NCBI RefSeq assembly: GCF_019578655.1
Contig: NC_063260.1
Span: 28,792,888 to 28,856,887 of the forward strand
Source: Ricinus communis
Lineage: Eukaryota; Streptophyta; Magnoliopsida; Malpighiales; Euphorbiaceae
Length of the DNA: 64,000 bases
Direction of reading: 5' to 3'
Shown one piece after another: positions 23,959-37,025 of this stretch. The stretch's first letter is position 1. The number at the start of each line of letters is the position of its first letter. The translations under genes and the position numbers were made by a program. The notes beneath the pieces were generated by a model. It made no database searches. It was not told where the DNA came from and was given only the letters and a program-made list of their open reading frames with translations.

Positions 23959-26900
23959 TTATTCCCCATCTTCGACTGAGAACATTACAGGATATACTGC
24001 TGCACTGCTGACATTAATTGCCTTTTTCAGCTTCCGATGATCTAGGACTTCAACCTCAACCAAAAACATAGAACTAACTGGTCGATGATCTGAGAGCCTC
24101 ATATCTGTCCGCTTGTAGAAAAGTTGTTTTATACCTTTTCCATACCAAAGTATTCTATCGCACCTGCATATGATCTCAAGTACGTAACTAACAGATCAGG
24201 ATGCATATATTGTTTTAAGTTTCTATTACATAATTCTTGTAGCATCCTAGAAGGGCAGGCAAAAATTCTTAAGCTTCTTCCTGTCAATCTCCAGTGTTGT
24301 TACTACCAAGTTAGCTGTACTTACCATGCTGGAGATCTCTTCTTTTCTCCCTCTTTTGGGTTCTCACCAATGTATCTGTCAGAATTTATCTCGTATTTGT
24401 AAGTGGGAGGAAAGTTTATCATTCCCTCTTTCCATCCATCAAATACATGCCCACTGCGGAGTTCTTTAATTAGCTGCCAAAGAACATTCCATTAACCTTT
24501 ACTTCCATTATGATTTACAGCATACACGATGTTGGTTGGTAAGAAAATCTATTTTTAAAGAAGCTTATATACCTATATGAAAAATATTAACCTAAACATG
24601 CACTGACTTTTGAATAAACAAAAAAGAAATACTTCTGAACAATTGTCTTTTCTAAGGGTCGAGTAAGTTAGTATCTTCGTTATTATGGTAGGGATGCATA
24701 CTATGTGGCAATGTTAAAATCCAAATCAGGTCTAGATTTGAATTCATTTACTGATCATAGTTCTATTATATGCTCCCCATTTGTTATACATTCCTAGATT
24801 TGGAAAAAAATACGTTATCAGAAGAACAGGTTAGTCAAAGATTAAGCAGGTTGGAAGTGCATAGAAAGGTTATCCAAATTAGATTGTTAATTATGAATCT
24901 CACCTGATCAGTGTTGATAAGTTCATCCCACTGCTTCAGAGAAACAAGTTTCCTTATATCAGAGTCCAACATATTGAGACGATAATTCAAATCTCCAAAC
25001 CAGAATATTTGACTGCACGCAGAAAACAACAGATCACAACTCATAATCCCAACTTAACTCGACTAAGCCTTAATCTCAAGTTAATTGGGTCGTCTATATG
25101 GATTTGTCTTTTTTCTTTTCCACTCGGCACACAGTCTTGGGCTACATCTTCGGAAAGATGCAAAGCATCCTAACAAGCTCATGATAATCCTCAATGAATT
25201 TAGAGGTAAACATATCATATATGCCTTATCCTTTTTTGGCAAGTCAAATGTTTCATGTCTGGTTTGGAACTTCTTATCCTTAAATCAGATGATGTCTCAG
25301 TTAACTTATTTGCTTCATTAAGATATCTCAAGTGGATGGTGAAGAGAATTCATAAGATAAGTACATGACCTATTATGGACCTATACGCATACATTTTTTG
25401 CTCACAGATATACATGCTCATACAAATTTAGCCAAAATTAACAGTAAGAAACAGCTTCAAACACAGCAAGGCCAAGTTGATGAAATGAATGTTTTGCACA
25501 TTGAGAATTGTGCCGAACGGTTACTTACTCATGAGATGGGATTGTCTGTGGTTGATCTGTGTCAAAGACAGATGAGAATTGGGTACGTCGAATGATTTCA
25601 TAGACATCAGCATTACGCCTTTGTTCAGCCCCATCTTTCTGACCTGAGGTCAGATGAGAACAAACAAAGCATAGCCTTGACTGGAAAAGAGACATGCTAA
25701 TAGAAACAGATCCCTGCATCAGCAACTTCCAATGAGACATACTGTAATAAAAGCCAAGCATATTCAGTATGCACATACATATTGATGCGTTATTTTCTGC
25801 ATATTATGCAATCGACAGCCTGTACCCAATCAGGTTGCAACAGAAAAGGATAACTTGTAAATTTTTTATCAGTACCACAAGTATAAACCACCTCCATGCT
25901 TCAAATCAACCATAAGTGTTTCACTGATAATGCTGCAAATAACTTCATTTAGAAATTATTCCTGAGATGTTATACAATAATAATATTGTTTCATTAATTC
26001 TATTGTTAGTTCATTATTCATTTATGTGGTGTGGTGCCAAATATGGAATGAACTATCTTTGTGCATAGTCTGCTGAACCTGAGCATGAGAGAAGGATTTA
26101 CCTTGTTTCCCATGTACCCCATAAGACCAACTCCAACAAGAGAGACCTTCAAGTTGTTTATATGTCTCCTCAATGTCTTCCGCACCCAAATCGATACATA
26201 TATCCCAACCATTTGTTTGCTAACAATACGTACGTATTTGGTATGAGACTTGCCCTTGCCCATGATGTGTCCGTCATTATTTTGATCCCCTGGTACTTCC
26301 GGGAAAGTGTCATCTTCCGCTTCAGATGACCTATCAGACACATCAGATAGAGAATCAAGAACTTCAAGACCTTCAGGAACTTCAGACCTCTCTCGTTCCT
26401 CTACACATATTGAGCCTAGGTTCCCAAAACTATGGTGAGATCTTCTCAGTCCTTTGCCATTTATCGCAAAATTATGAGGACTAAGTCTAAAAGGATCTTG
26501 TGTCCAATTAAAGCCCATCCCGGCAGAACTGCTCATAACTCTCCGAAGCTTGGAATTGGAAGAGATAACTTGTGGGGTAGCTTCTAATGAATGTTCAGGC
26601 CAGTCTAATCTACTGTCACAGTCAATTCCATATATTCTCTTCAACTGTAGATTTTTTCTGGCGCCAATTATTTTATTCAGTTCATCTGTTTCATAATCAT
26701 AACCAACAGCAGTTCCTGCAAATTCCTCATTCATCATCTCTAATGGCAGAGCATCAACCTCACCTGCAAGTTCATCAGCGACAGAAGAAGTCCTTAATAC
26801 CGGAGATGGTGGGGCGCTGTAACATTTATGTTTGCTTTCAGGATGCGAAAATTTGTTCAGGGTTCTTCTAATAATTGCCTCCCATTTTGGAATCGGTCTA

Positions 26901-29393
26901 CTGCTTTCTGCTCCCAGCACATTTCCAGCACTTAAAGGTACTACCTCTTGGAAACTGCAAAGAAAAATATGCATGAAATATTAAGATCTTCCATACAAGG
27001 AATAAAAAGCTTATTAGCAATCAACTGTTTCATTTTAGATGAGAAGTTACTGTTGCTGAGGGACTGAGGGACCTACATAGGCAGCAATTTGGACCAATGA
27101 CAATTATAAGCACGGCAAAAGGTCTTTAGTATTAGGATTCTTAGATAGATGAAGCACGAATATTAATCAAAAAATGGGACCAATATCAAAGTTTGACCAG
27201 CCAGTCTGTTTCCTCAAATCTAATATAACATTTGACAATTGTTTAAAGTTTGGAATCCAACAGGTAACAATAAGAAACATTGATCTTCCAAGACATATAT
27301 GAGCATGCAGTCTGGGAATTTTTTGTTCAGAACTTGGAAAGTTCTGAGCACAAGCTTAGATTGGTTAAGAAATATAATGCATATCAAAAACATTTTTGGT
27401 CCAGGAACCAATCAGAGGTAGGCCACAAGGTCAAGGTAAAAACGAGATTTTTTTTTTTTTTTGTATATATATCTAGAGTTAATCTAGAGCGTGCCGGGCA
27501 GGGAAGCAGTACCTCAAGAGTTTTTAACGCAGCTGCATACTCAAAATTCGAACTCAAGACCTTAGACCTTTACCATCTCATCTACACGCTCTTGGTGTCT
27601 AATAATGAGTTTTCAAGTGTCTGTACCAGAACTGACCCTAACCAAAAAAAATGCTTTTCCTAAGACTGATTCATCGAAGTTTTAGATTTTCAACCAACTC
27701 TGAGCTTAAGACTAATTTTTGATGTCAGATTCTTGGATAATTAGATGAAAGCAGAATGTGATCAAATAAAGTAAAATTTGAGATCGTTCGACCGTCTTTT
27801 CATCTAGAAGAAAAATCCTGTAACAGGAATACCTTAATAAATATTCACAAATACATCCATGATAACTTGAAGATATGAGATAGTCTCTGCAACTTTTATC
27901 TAGGTTGGAAAGACCCTACTTTCGGACCTCCATTTCTCATGTTTCACACATCTTCTATGAGTTAAGATTGAGCAAGTATAGATAAGATCAAGATTCTGTA
28001 AACATCAGATCCAGCAGATAAATATGCACATAGAAGCAACTAAAGGCGAAGTCCATCATCAGAGAAAGACACAGAAAGCAGAGAAAAGATTTCTGATGCA
28101 GTTAATTCATTGGATCCATACAGATTAATTTCTCAAATATTATCCCAAAATGAAAAATTAAATAACAGAGCAAGGAACTACTCACCCAATAATATACATA
28201 TCTGCTGGTTCTTCTGTGGAAAGCCAGTCATCAATCTCAAGATCCTCATCTGGAAGTCTTCCAGCAACATTCCATGTGCCGATTGTAACCCTACATAAAA
28301 CCCAAGTATCCAATAGTTTATTAAAAATCAAAGTAGTAGTACCTCTAGGCTGTCATCTCAAGAATACACGGATTACAGCCAAACCTCACATCCTTAGTAT
28401 TTATGTACTGGGCACGCAGAGTTTCAGACTTTCCTCGCCTGTGTCTCACTGAATAGCCCTTGGTAGGTGCATCTGGATATGAAGGCCCCCAAAAAGTTAT
28501 AATTTGAGATTCATAAACTTTGTCATACAACAGCATAAGATGAACTTCCACATTTATTACGGTAACTGAGCATGATCTCTCTTAACTATTATTTAGATCT
28601 TAAGTGTGCTTAAAGAAAGAAGCTTCAAATTCTCTCCCACTTTGAGCAAACTGTTGTTATATTCTCAAACTCAGCATCGTGATTTGTTACAGATTCAGGC
28701 CAAAATAGCACTTTCCAAAGAAGTAAAAAAAAAAAAAAAAAAAACTCAATTGCCAATCACAAGTTACAAGCAAAGAAAAATCTTAGAAGGCCTAAATATA
28801 GACATAATTGAGAAATTATGATGGTAAAGATTTCAAATCCTGTCCAGTGATCTTCACAAAGTAGGAACTAGTGAAGACAAGAATAATCTAGAGATGCACG
28901 TTCGAGCTATCGAAATAAATTAGATATGCTTTTTTGAATTTAAATGCACTTAACAAAAGTTGGTTTAAGAATGAATACAGAAAAGGATTATTGCCTGAAA
29001 TTTGACCCTGGAATGAAGATTGGTTGACTTGTATCCTAGGAGCATGATCCTCATCCACATTAACTCTTTCATCTTTAAGAGAGCAAGCTGATTAAGAATA
29101 GCAGAAATCAATCATGATCAACCCCATAAAACAATTAAAAAAAATTGACTGAATGCTAGAATCATACCATCATCTTCACTCTCAGTCTCTGTGTACTCAT
29201 CTTCACTAAAATCATACACCTTAGGCTTTATATTCAGCCATTTCTTCATGACAATGGAAGGCCAAAATGCCTATAATCAAATGCAGCTCTCCAATATGAG
29301 CACAGCTACTTAAAAGCAGCATAATTAGAAGTGAAGCAATACCAAGATGCATCAATAGCATACCTCAGAACGCTTTCCTCTCCTGGTCCTCAT
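23959..29393 (-). CDS. IP5P2: Type I inositol polyphosphate 5-phosphatase (IP5P2/CVP2 group)
   Basis: Ten exons: 29393-29364, 29270-29168, 29087-28995 (or ending 29007), 28472-28385, 28290-28186, 26954-26102, 25713-25529, 25012-24904, 24473-24325 and 24163-23959; about 639 residues. The N-terminus [10 protein letters not shown]...[12 protein letters not shown] is typical of plant type I enzymes. [13 protein letters not shown] starts the catalytic domain, which is split by a long Ser/acidic insert within exon 6. Catalytic motifs follow: [10 protein letters not shown] (490-499), CDRILW (573-578) and SDHRPV (596-601). Family enzymes remove the 5-phosphate from inositol phosphates and phosphoinositides in Ca2+, ABA and vein-pattern signalling. 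Exon 3 can end at a GC donor or at a GT donor 12 bases earlier; both keep phase. Naming as IP5P2 rather than CVP2/CVL1 rests on memory and on the APRR2 neighbour. Confidence 0.93.
27470..27610. repeat. Dispersed repeat, copy in a 5-phosphatase intron
   Basis: A segment with AAGAGTTTTTAACGCAGCTG, then TCGAACTCAAGACCTT, then ACCATCTCATCTACACGCTCTT. The same ordered motifs occur at 33,285-33,440. The element type is unknown; it is short and non-coding. Confidence 0.5.
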
Positions 29394-30520
29394 TATCTCA
29401 ATCTCAAAGGTTGAAGGTGGAGGGTTTTAGCAATTATATAGCTGTCTTTGAACAGCAGGCACAGACATCGGATTATCACCGTCCTAGGAGATTACAATTT
29501 AAATAAAGGTTTAGATTAGTGCCCAATTATGAAAAGAAGGAAAAAAGAAATAAGGAAAAAGGCTGCTCTAAGGGTAGGCTGGTTGTCTGATGCCAAACAC
29601 AAAGAAGATTCATGTTAGAGACCAAACAGAAAGGACAGAAAAAGCATGGACGTGTATTCAACACACATGCAAAACCTCAACTTGCAAAAAGGGAATAACT
29701 ATATTAAAATGGTCCTCTTCCCACATCTCAATTTTCTGATACCAATACAGTCCAGCATGATATCATTGAAAATTCAACATACTCAAGTTTTAATTTCCAT
29801 GAAAATCAAATTGTCACTTTCATCTGAACAAACCCAATAGTCATAAACAATCCTAAAACATCAATTCATGCTACAGCCATTACATTCAGCAATGAAAAGG
29901 AAAAAGAAACAACAAAAAAAAGAGGAGTCAGCCAGTGACCTAAAACAAAACCAAATTCCCCGTTTGAAAACACAAAAAAAAAAAAAAAAAAAAAAAACAA
30001 ATTCCAACTGGGTATTTACCATTATGCAAACTGAAGCCAAACTTTAAAACAACCGACTAAGAGTAGCAACTGTAAAAAAAAATTATAATGCAAAAGACAA
30101 GACCTGAACGAACTCATATGTAATACAAAGAAAACTGACCATACAAGATTTGCAATAGACCCCACCATTAGAAAACACAGCCAGAAACATGTTAACAAGA
30201 AAGAAATAAGAAAATCATTCATGCAGTTGACATAAAATATGCAAGTATAAGTCAAATGGGTAAGCATATGATAAAACTAGAGGACAGCTGGTGGGTCATT
30301 GATAGGATGGCGAATATATAAATTAATATTGCATGATACAGTAATATAATTTTAATATTTGCATGAGGAATGGACCTCAAAGCTAATACACAAAACAGAA
30401 AGGGACCACAAAAAAACAAAGGAATTGGGTCTGGCGCACTATATGTGAAGATTATGAACCTCTCTCATCGTTTTCAACTTTCTCCAACCGGTTTTACGTA
30501 GAAAGCCCCCACTGCTCTTA
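29394..30520 (-). other. Leader/promoter region of the 5-phosphatase gene
   Basis: Upstream of the start codon on the minus strand. It contains long A runs (about 29,973-29,996) and a GA/CT-poor AT-rich composition. An intron in the 5' UTR is possible but I could not place it. No TATA box is confidently assigned. Confidence 0.35.
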
Positions 30521-32607
30521 TGCTATCACTAACAGTTTATTTTGGTGATATTTTTTTGGACTTTTATATGTAATCTTTTTGTATAATATTTACTAGTTCC
30601 TTACAAACTGCAACTTATGTCAACTTTCGTCCTCTTCAAACGCTTGTATTAGATTGTTACTATTATTTTCATTTTAATTATCTTTTCTTCAATTTAAGAA
30701 ATTAGAACCCCTACTTTTTTATTTGAAATATATAAAATTATAAAATTTGACTAAAATAAATTCAATGTGTAATAGAATTTTCATATATAAAATATTTGTC
30801 AAATTCAGTATTTTTAAAATACTTTCCTAATAAAATATAATTTTTAAAATCCCCTTTCCTTTTTAATAGTAACTAATATATTAGTTAAAACTTAAATCAG
30901 TTAGATTATCAATTGAATCAAATGCTATATAAATTTAATTTCTTTTCTCGAGAAATTACATATTAAGTAATTTTAAAACTTATAAGCATTTCTATTGTTA
31001 AAAAAACAAATAAACCAACATTAAGATAGTTCATTGTATTATGAAAGCTTAAGAAGACCCCCGTCTTGTGAATCGGGGATCGCCGTAAAACAATAAATTT
31101 TGAGATTCAAACTTAAAATTTCTCGCATAGCACACGGATTAAACTTAGTAAGCATTAGATATTGATTTAATAGATATAGTTCCGGCCATAAAATTCTTGA
31201 AATATTATTGGTTTTAGTTGTATTTTTTTATTGATTAAAAATTTACATAAGTTATTGAGTGAGAAAATGAAAGAAGAGGGAATTATTTTGGATGATGTAA
31301 CATTCCAATAGAAATTTAGAGTATAATAAGGCAATAGATAACCACTTGCCAATCAAGCTGCGATCATATAGTAGTCTCCAATAAAATAAAATAAAAAATG
31401 ATAAGGCATAATAATGTCTAAAACTAAAAGGGTGGACATTAAATAAACAAATAATATGTGAGAGTGCATAGATTTTTGACAAAAATAAGACCCAAATCCC
31501 AAAAGAAGCATCAAAGTTAGATTTTTGAGTGTAGAAGAACAGTGAAATTAGTGTTGAGCTTTAAATAGATTGTGTTTTTTTACTACTAATGATTGTTGTG
31601 TCTTTTAAAGTTGAAGAAGTCCGAAGTTAGATTGTGTTTAAATAGTCTGGTTTTTACTATTATACTGAAGTAACAAATATGCTTTATTTTATTGTGAAAG
31701 ACATCCACTCCACATTCTGGTCTTATTTGACGGATGAAATTTAACGATTTTCAAACAATTAAAAGAAAAGATTTCCCAATTGGGTCTAATAGTTAAGAAT
31801 TGTGTACGGCAGCTGTACTGCAGATGGATGGAAATCTTAGATTCATAGTTGGACACAGCTAAAACCACACTTGATGCCACCACCATTTCATGTTCTTGGT
31901 ATTATTTTGAGCAATATGGTCCCCGGCATTACTATATCTCACAATAATTACATATCCTTTTTTTCCCTTTTCAAACTAACAACAGTCAGACATCTTCTTT
32001 TTTCCTTTTCTCTAACATCCTTTCTCATTTTCCTTTGGCATATTACTGCGCCAGGCTATGGAGTTTGGATTGGTGCCTTAGTCTAGTGATTAGTTATAGA
32101 AGTGAGTATCAAAATTTGTTCATAGGGCATACAACATAAAATATTGATACAAAGCGAACGGATAGAGATATAAAACTATTTTTAAAATCTCATCCGACAA
32201 ATTAAAATTTTTAGATGGTCAATTATAAACCGTAATAAAGACGACTTAAATTTGAACCAAAAAGAAGCCATCTTTATCTGATCCTAATACATCTTTTTTC
32301 CACTGAGTTGTATTGTATGTGGTGTAAAGGCACATCAGCCCCAAATTGATCAAAAAACAAGAATAAAGCTTTTGGTCCTATAAAATGTGGAAAGATTCCT
32401 GTTTGAATAGTACATCAAAGGCTTACCCTTCAATGTGCAAAAAAATCTTACATAATATACTCCACCCCTCATGTCCATCCCCCCCGACCATGATGCCTCT
32501 GCATCACAGAAAGCCAAAAGAAAATCAGAAGTTGCCATGAGGCTAGCTCATGAAAGATACACACAGGATAAGCATTAAATGACCTGGAATTAAATAAAAG
32601 CAGCATC

Positions 32608-32642
<35 letters not shown>

Positions 32643-35487
32643 TTTTCTTTTTTTATGGTTTACAAACATTACCATCAATAACCTGCCTAAAGTACTCACT
32701 TTACAGTACCCTTGTCTTGTTCTGTTAATAGAAAAAAATTAACAAAAAAAAGAAAGAAAGAATAAGAAAAGAGAAAAGCTTAAGATAGAAAAGAAAACAA
32801 AAGTTATAGTGTTTTCTTTCTTTGTGGTCATCAGTGATCACATGAGTGTGTATAGATTGACAATAGCTTCTGTGATTTTCATTTAAGGGCTGTTCATGAA
32901 AATAAGATTTCTTTTAGAAAATTTTAACAATTTCACACGTCAAATTAGTTGTAATTTGACTTTATTCGGGCATAAAGTTTTCAGGGAAAAAAATGACAAT
33001 GAAAAGTAATTCTTTGCCATAATTTCCTTTATGAAGCCAAATATGACATGCAGTTAGTCTAAACAAATTATATATAAAAGAAAAAATGCTCTTCAACTTT
33101 TGGAACTTCCCTTATTTGTAGAAGTTCTTTTCAACAAATTTTTTTAGAATGCTGATAGAAAAAGGTACATGCAAGCATCAGAATATCAGCAGTAGTTTGT
33201 TTCTGAGATGAAAAGTTTCAGGTTTATGTTTTTCTTTTTTCGTCCATTGCATTATGTGAGTTGTTAATTTTTTTAAGTATATATATATATATTTAGAGCA
33301 TGTCGGATAGAATTTTTACGGGTAGTAAAGTATTTTTTTTAAGAGTTTTAACACAGTTGTATATCCAAGACTCGAACTTAAAACTTTAATTAAATTAGAT
33401 GAGATTCTTACCATCTCATATGTATGCTCTTAGACGTAAGTTATTATTTTTACAATGATGCCTTTATATCATCAAACTTTAATGGATAGAAATGAAAATT
33501 AAAGAAAAAATAAAAACTTGGTGTTGTTGTTGTCTAAGTCATTTTCTTTGAATCGCAATTGCATTGCTAAATTGTCATCTTTTCAATCGAAGGATAGAAT
33601 CCAAATGGAGGCCCCTACTTTACTACCCAATGCAGCCAAATGGGTACATTCATTAATTGGATGTATAGCCAAAAAGGAAGAGTTGACAAATAACTAGTCG
33701 ATAATGCTTTCATTTTCTTGCTTCATCTCATCATTTTCTGTTATATATGAAATTCTTAAAAATAAAAAATAAAAATTGTGAGAGATTTTAATCTTGAACA
33801 GTTGTAAGCTTGTGTTAGCATAGAAATCCTGTCTGAGAAACCTCTAAATTCAATTGCACATACACTCTTTAAGAAAAGCAATTTGGTGGGATTGTTCTAT
33901 GCTATTTTTATTACTTTCTCCGTCCTTAATTAAAAAATAGATTATAATTTTTGACGGATTAAAAGAGAAAAAAAGAACTATTTATTAGAACAATGAAAAT
34001 ATTATTATCATAATTATAGTTTGTGTGCTAATTTTTTTTATAAAAAAGAGACCAAGTAGCGGCAATACTATAATTTATTCGGTGTCAAAAAATAAAAATA
34101 AAAATTATAGTTTGATGAATTTAAAATCTTAATAAAATAATTGAATGCATAATTTGACAAGTTAGCTATAAATTAAATAAAATAAGTACTAATTCGATTC
34201 AGTCTTTAGATTCTAGTGAGCAGTTGAATGCTAAAATAATAAACAATGTGAGTTTCATATATAAAACAAATCTAAAAATTTACACATATAATTAGTATTT
34301 TATATATTATTTTAATATTTGTTCAAATTATATTGGAAAATTTATACAAATAAATAAGTATAAAAACTCATCATATTATTAAATTCCGTCCAAATTTTAT
34401 AAAAATCCAACTCGAAGGTGCCTTTGCTTGTAATTGTTTACGAATAGAAAAGGCCTAAAAGCAATTACCCTATTAAACATTGATTGAGTAGTAGGTGTTG
34501 TCATGGCGGTTTGTCGTACAACAATCACAACTACATTTTCAAAGAGCACTACCATCTCCACTGCCCCATTTACATCCTTTTCAACAATTCTATATTCATC
34601 ATCAAATATTTCATCACCAACCAACCGAAAAGAATCCAAAAAAAAAAAAAAAGAAATACTTATATTAAGAACCCAAATGATATGTCCTTCTCATTGTGTG
34701 TAAATTGAAAACTCAATTTTCATTGTCACTTCTTTTGTTTATTGCTTTGGACCACTTGGAATAGGAAGAGAAGACTAGAAACAATGGCTAACATTGAAAA
34801 CGATATGCATTATGTAATGAAATAATGTCTAATAATAAATTATAAGTGGGGATATTTGTGTCAGCATTATGAGTCAAGAAAATATTTTAAAAAGTTTTTG
34901 TATCACTAGAATGTGAAAATTAAAATGAAGTCTTTGGTGAAATTAGATTTTTAGTTTTTATTTTTTATAATTTGACAAACAAAAAATATAAAGATTAAAT
35001 CACCTGGAAATGTTGCTTCCTTTGCCTGGGGGTGCCGCTTCGGAGCCTGTTATGGTAATGCTGCCTCTCAAAGATTCATGCACGAATATGTCTCCTTATA
35101 TGTTTTAGTTTGTTTTTTAAGGAAATTGCCCTAGTGAAAGAAGAACTCAAAGAGATAAGAGACATAGGGCTAGGGAGAGCAAAAGAAATTTTTATATATA
35201 ATTTGACATAATATTGAATTTTACAAGTTTCAGTTCTCTATCAGTAAATTACACTAAATGTATAAGAAACTAACGATTTAATAACTCATGCCTATTATTT
35301 GGATATACCACGGATAATACGGGGATCTTAAAGAGGGGTTTTTCCAGTTTACTGAGCCATTTCATTAGTAAACATCAGTTGCTACTATTTAGTGTAGATC
35401 AGGATAGGATAAGATAAGCACAAGTAGATAACAGGTTACTATTTCAATTGCATAAGCATAAGTCGGTAAGAGTTAGGTTACGATTTA
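30521..35487. other. Intergenic, AT-rich
   Basis: No gene is supported. There is a (TTA)n run at about 32,611-32,641, an AT run at about 33,280 and a dispersed repeat copy at 33,285-33,440. A GC-richer scrap near 35,020-35,080 (CCTGGGGGTGCCGCTTCGG) has no recognised homology. Confidence 0.5.
33285..33440. repeat. Dispersed repeat, intergenic copy
   Basis: Aligns with 27,470-27,610 through the motifs AAGAGTTTTAACACAGTTG, GACTCGAACTTAAAAC and ACCATCTCATATGTATGCTCTT. It follows an AT microsatellite. The copies are diverged, so this is an old family. Confidence 0.5.
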
Positions 35488-35513
35488 AATAATAATAATA
35501 ATAATAATAATAG
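35488..35513. repeat. AAT microsatellite
   Basis: An uninterrupted AAT run of about eight units, immediately next to the pararetroviral fragment. Confidence 0.9.
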
Positions 35514-35582
35514 TCAAACTCGAAGCTCTTTATCCAGAGCCTGATATTTGGCAGTGAGCGATGAATAGAGCTGGAGTACTTC

Positions 35583-36569
35583 TTAAGAGAATGTATCCAA
35601 CTTGTGATCCAGTTTATGAGCCAGGTGTAGAGCCTGATCCAGTTTTCCATCTATTTTCTTTAAATAGGAATTCTGGACAATAGAGTTGGAGGTTTGCCAG
35701 TTCAGAACCTCTTCTGGTGGTGTGATGGGCTCTATAGATTCGGAAGGAGTAATCCTTGAAGGAAGGATTTCAGATCTCTTATTCTCCATTTTCCCCAAAG
35801 GAGGGAAGTCTTCCGGTTGGAACATGTAACAACCTTGGATTGGTGGTTGTACTACTGATAGATCAGCCTGGATTTCCTTTCTACAGGTTGCAGAAGGACT
35901 TTTCCCAAATTCAATTCCCAATTGGGCCAAGAGTTCTTTCATTTCATCAAAAGAGATGTCAAGAACAGTCTTTCCTTCTTTTGCGAGAAGGTTTATGGCC
36001 TCATTGAACATTGGGAGCGGTGCTTTGCTCTGCTTTTGTTTCTGAGGAATGCCCATCCAAGGATCGTCTGGATCCCGGTCATCCGGCCTTGGTTCCATGG
36101 CTGAGCATGGAGAGTCTGGAGTCATAACTCGTGAATTTTTGTTAGAATGCTGAAAACAAAGTTCAGCAAAATCCAGATCATCTTCATAGGTGCATCCTGG
36201 TTGGCACATTCCTGGGTCAACATCCCAGATGAAGTGTCCTTTTACTTTAGCAGTATAAACCTGATGTCCAGAGGACTGGAATGAGTGGATAGAGATCTTT
36301 TCTCTGGGTCTAGATACAGGCTGAATCATTGATGCTTGGAAGATAGTTGGTGCAGAAGAAGATTCTCCTGTCTTTGTGAAGATCGTCTTGACAGTCCCGT
36401 CCTTTTGATTGACAAAAAGAGGGTCAGTAGCTTGAACAGGCTTAGCTTGGGATGCCTGAAGCTTTTCATAGTTGGTTACCCATTCAGTTGGGATCAACTT
36501 TTGAAGATCTTCCTTTTCCAGTTGTCTGGGGGCCTGGACAATCGTAGAAATCTGGCCAGAGTCAGCCAT
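35583..36569 (-). pseudogene. Pararetroviral polyprotein segment, 328-codon frame
   Basis: An ATG-started frame of 328 codons. It resembles the region that follows the movement domain in endogenous caulimovirid polyproteins. It contains a HFIWDVDPGMC motif and a C-terminal heptad-like stretch rich in Leu, Lys and Asp suggesting a coiled coil. A stop at 35,583-35,585 interrupts it; similarity continues in frame beyond the stop for about 20 codons, then runs into the microsatellite. It is long for a relic, which suggests a fairly recent insertion or chance. Function in the host is not implied. Confidence 0.5.
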
Positions 36570-36629
36570 AATGAACAGAGCATCAGAGGAGGCTTGAAAG
36601 CCTGGGATCTGCAGATTAAAGGTATGATC

Positions 36630-37025
36630 CTATAATCTGTAGACTATCTGATAATGTAGAGTCGCAGAGAGAGCGTTATCTACTTGATTTGCCCCTGTTA
36701 TCTGGACTTGTACTTTAAGTGCAGTGGATAGATAGGGATCGTTGAGGGATAGATTGAAATTGGGAAAGAAGGTCAAAACAACACTTCCTGTGTTGAGTGT
36801 TGTGACAATCGTGCCAATTACTGCATGCTCGTACTTGAGGTATCTGGTGTCCAGTAGCGACATACGGGCTGTAACTGGTAGACCCATCCTTCCATGATAG
36901 GATAGGACTAGTCTAACTGCTCCAAGATGGGGATGTGTATAGCCATGTTTCCTCAATGTTCTCTCACTGCTACCACACAGGAGCAGTATGTTACTCTCGT
37001 CAATGGATAAAAATAAGTTACAACG
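36630..37025 (-). pseudogene. Movement-protein-like C-terminal fragment of the pararetrovirus
   Basis: The minus-strand frame includes GAVRLVLSYHGR and LLDTRYLKYEHA, features I associate with caulimovirid movement proteins, which modify plasmodesmata for cell-to-cell spread. It has no ATG of its own in the remaining part and begins at the broken edge of the fragment. It ends 60 bases before the next frame. Confidence 0.5.

Larger units (their letters stand above)
35513..37025 (-). mobile_element. Endogenous pararetrovirus fragment (Caulimoviridae-like)
   Basis: Two consecutive minus-strand coding blocks, a movement-protein-like segment and a following 328-codon frame, resemble plant endogenous caulimovirid sequences I know from several genomes. 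No reverse transcriptase, RNase H or capsid region is present, so this is a short internal fragment. One end lies at the AAT microsatellite. At the other end homology stops just before an in-frame stop near 37,030. Assignment to a genus is not possible from the window. Confidence 0.6.

Noticed and set aside
34397..34708. Overlapping frames of 60-80 codons on both strands
   Set aside because: Biased composition in an AT-rich area, no homology and no splice context.
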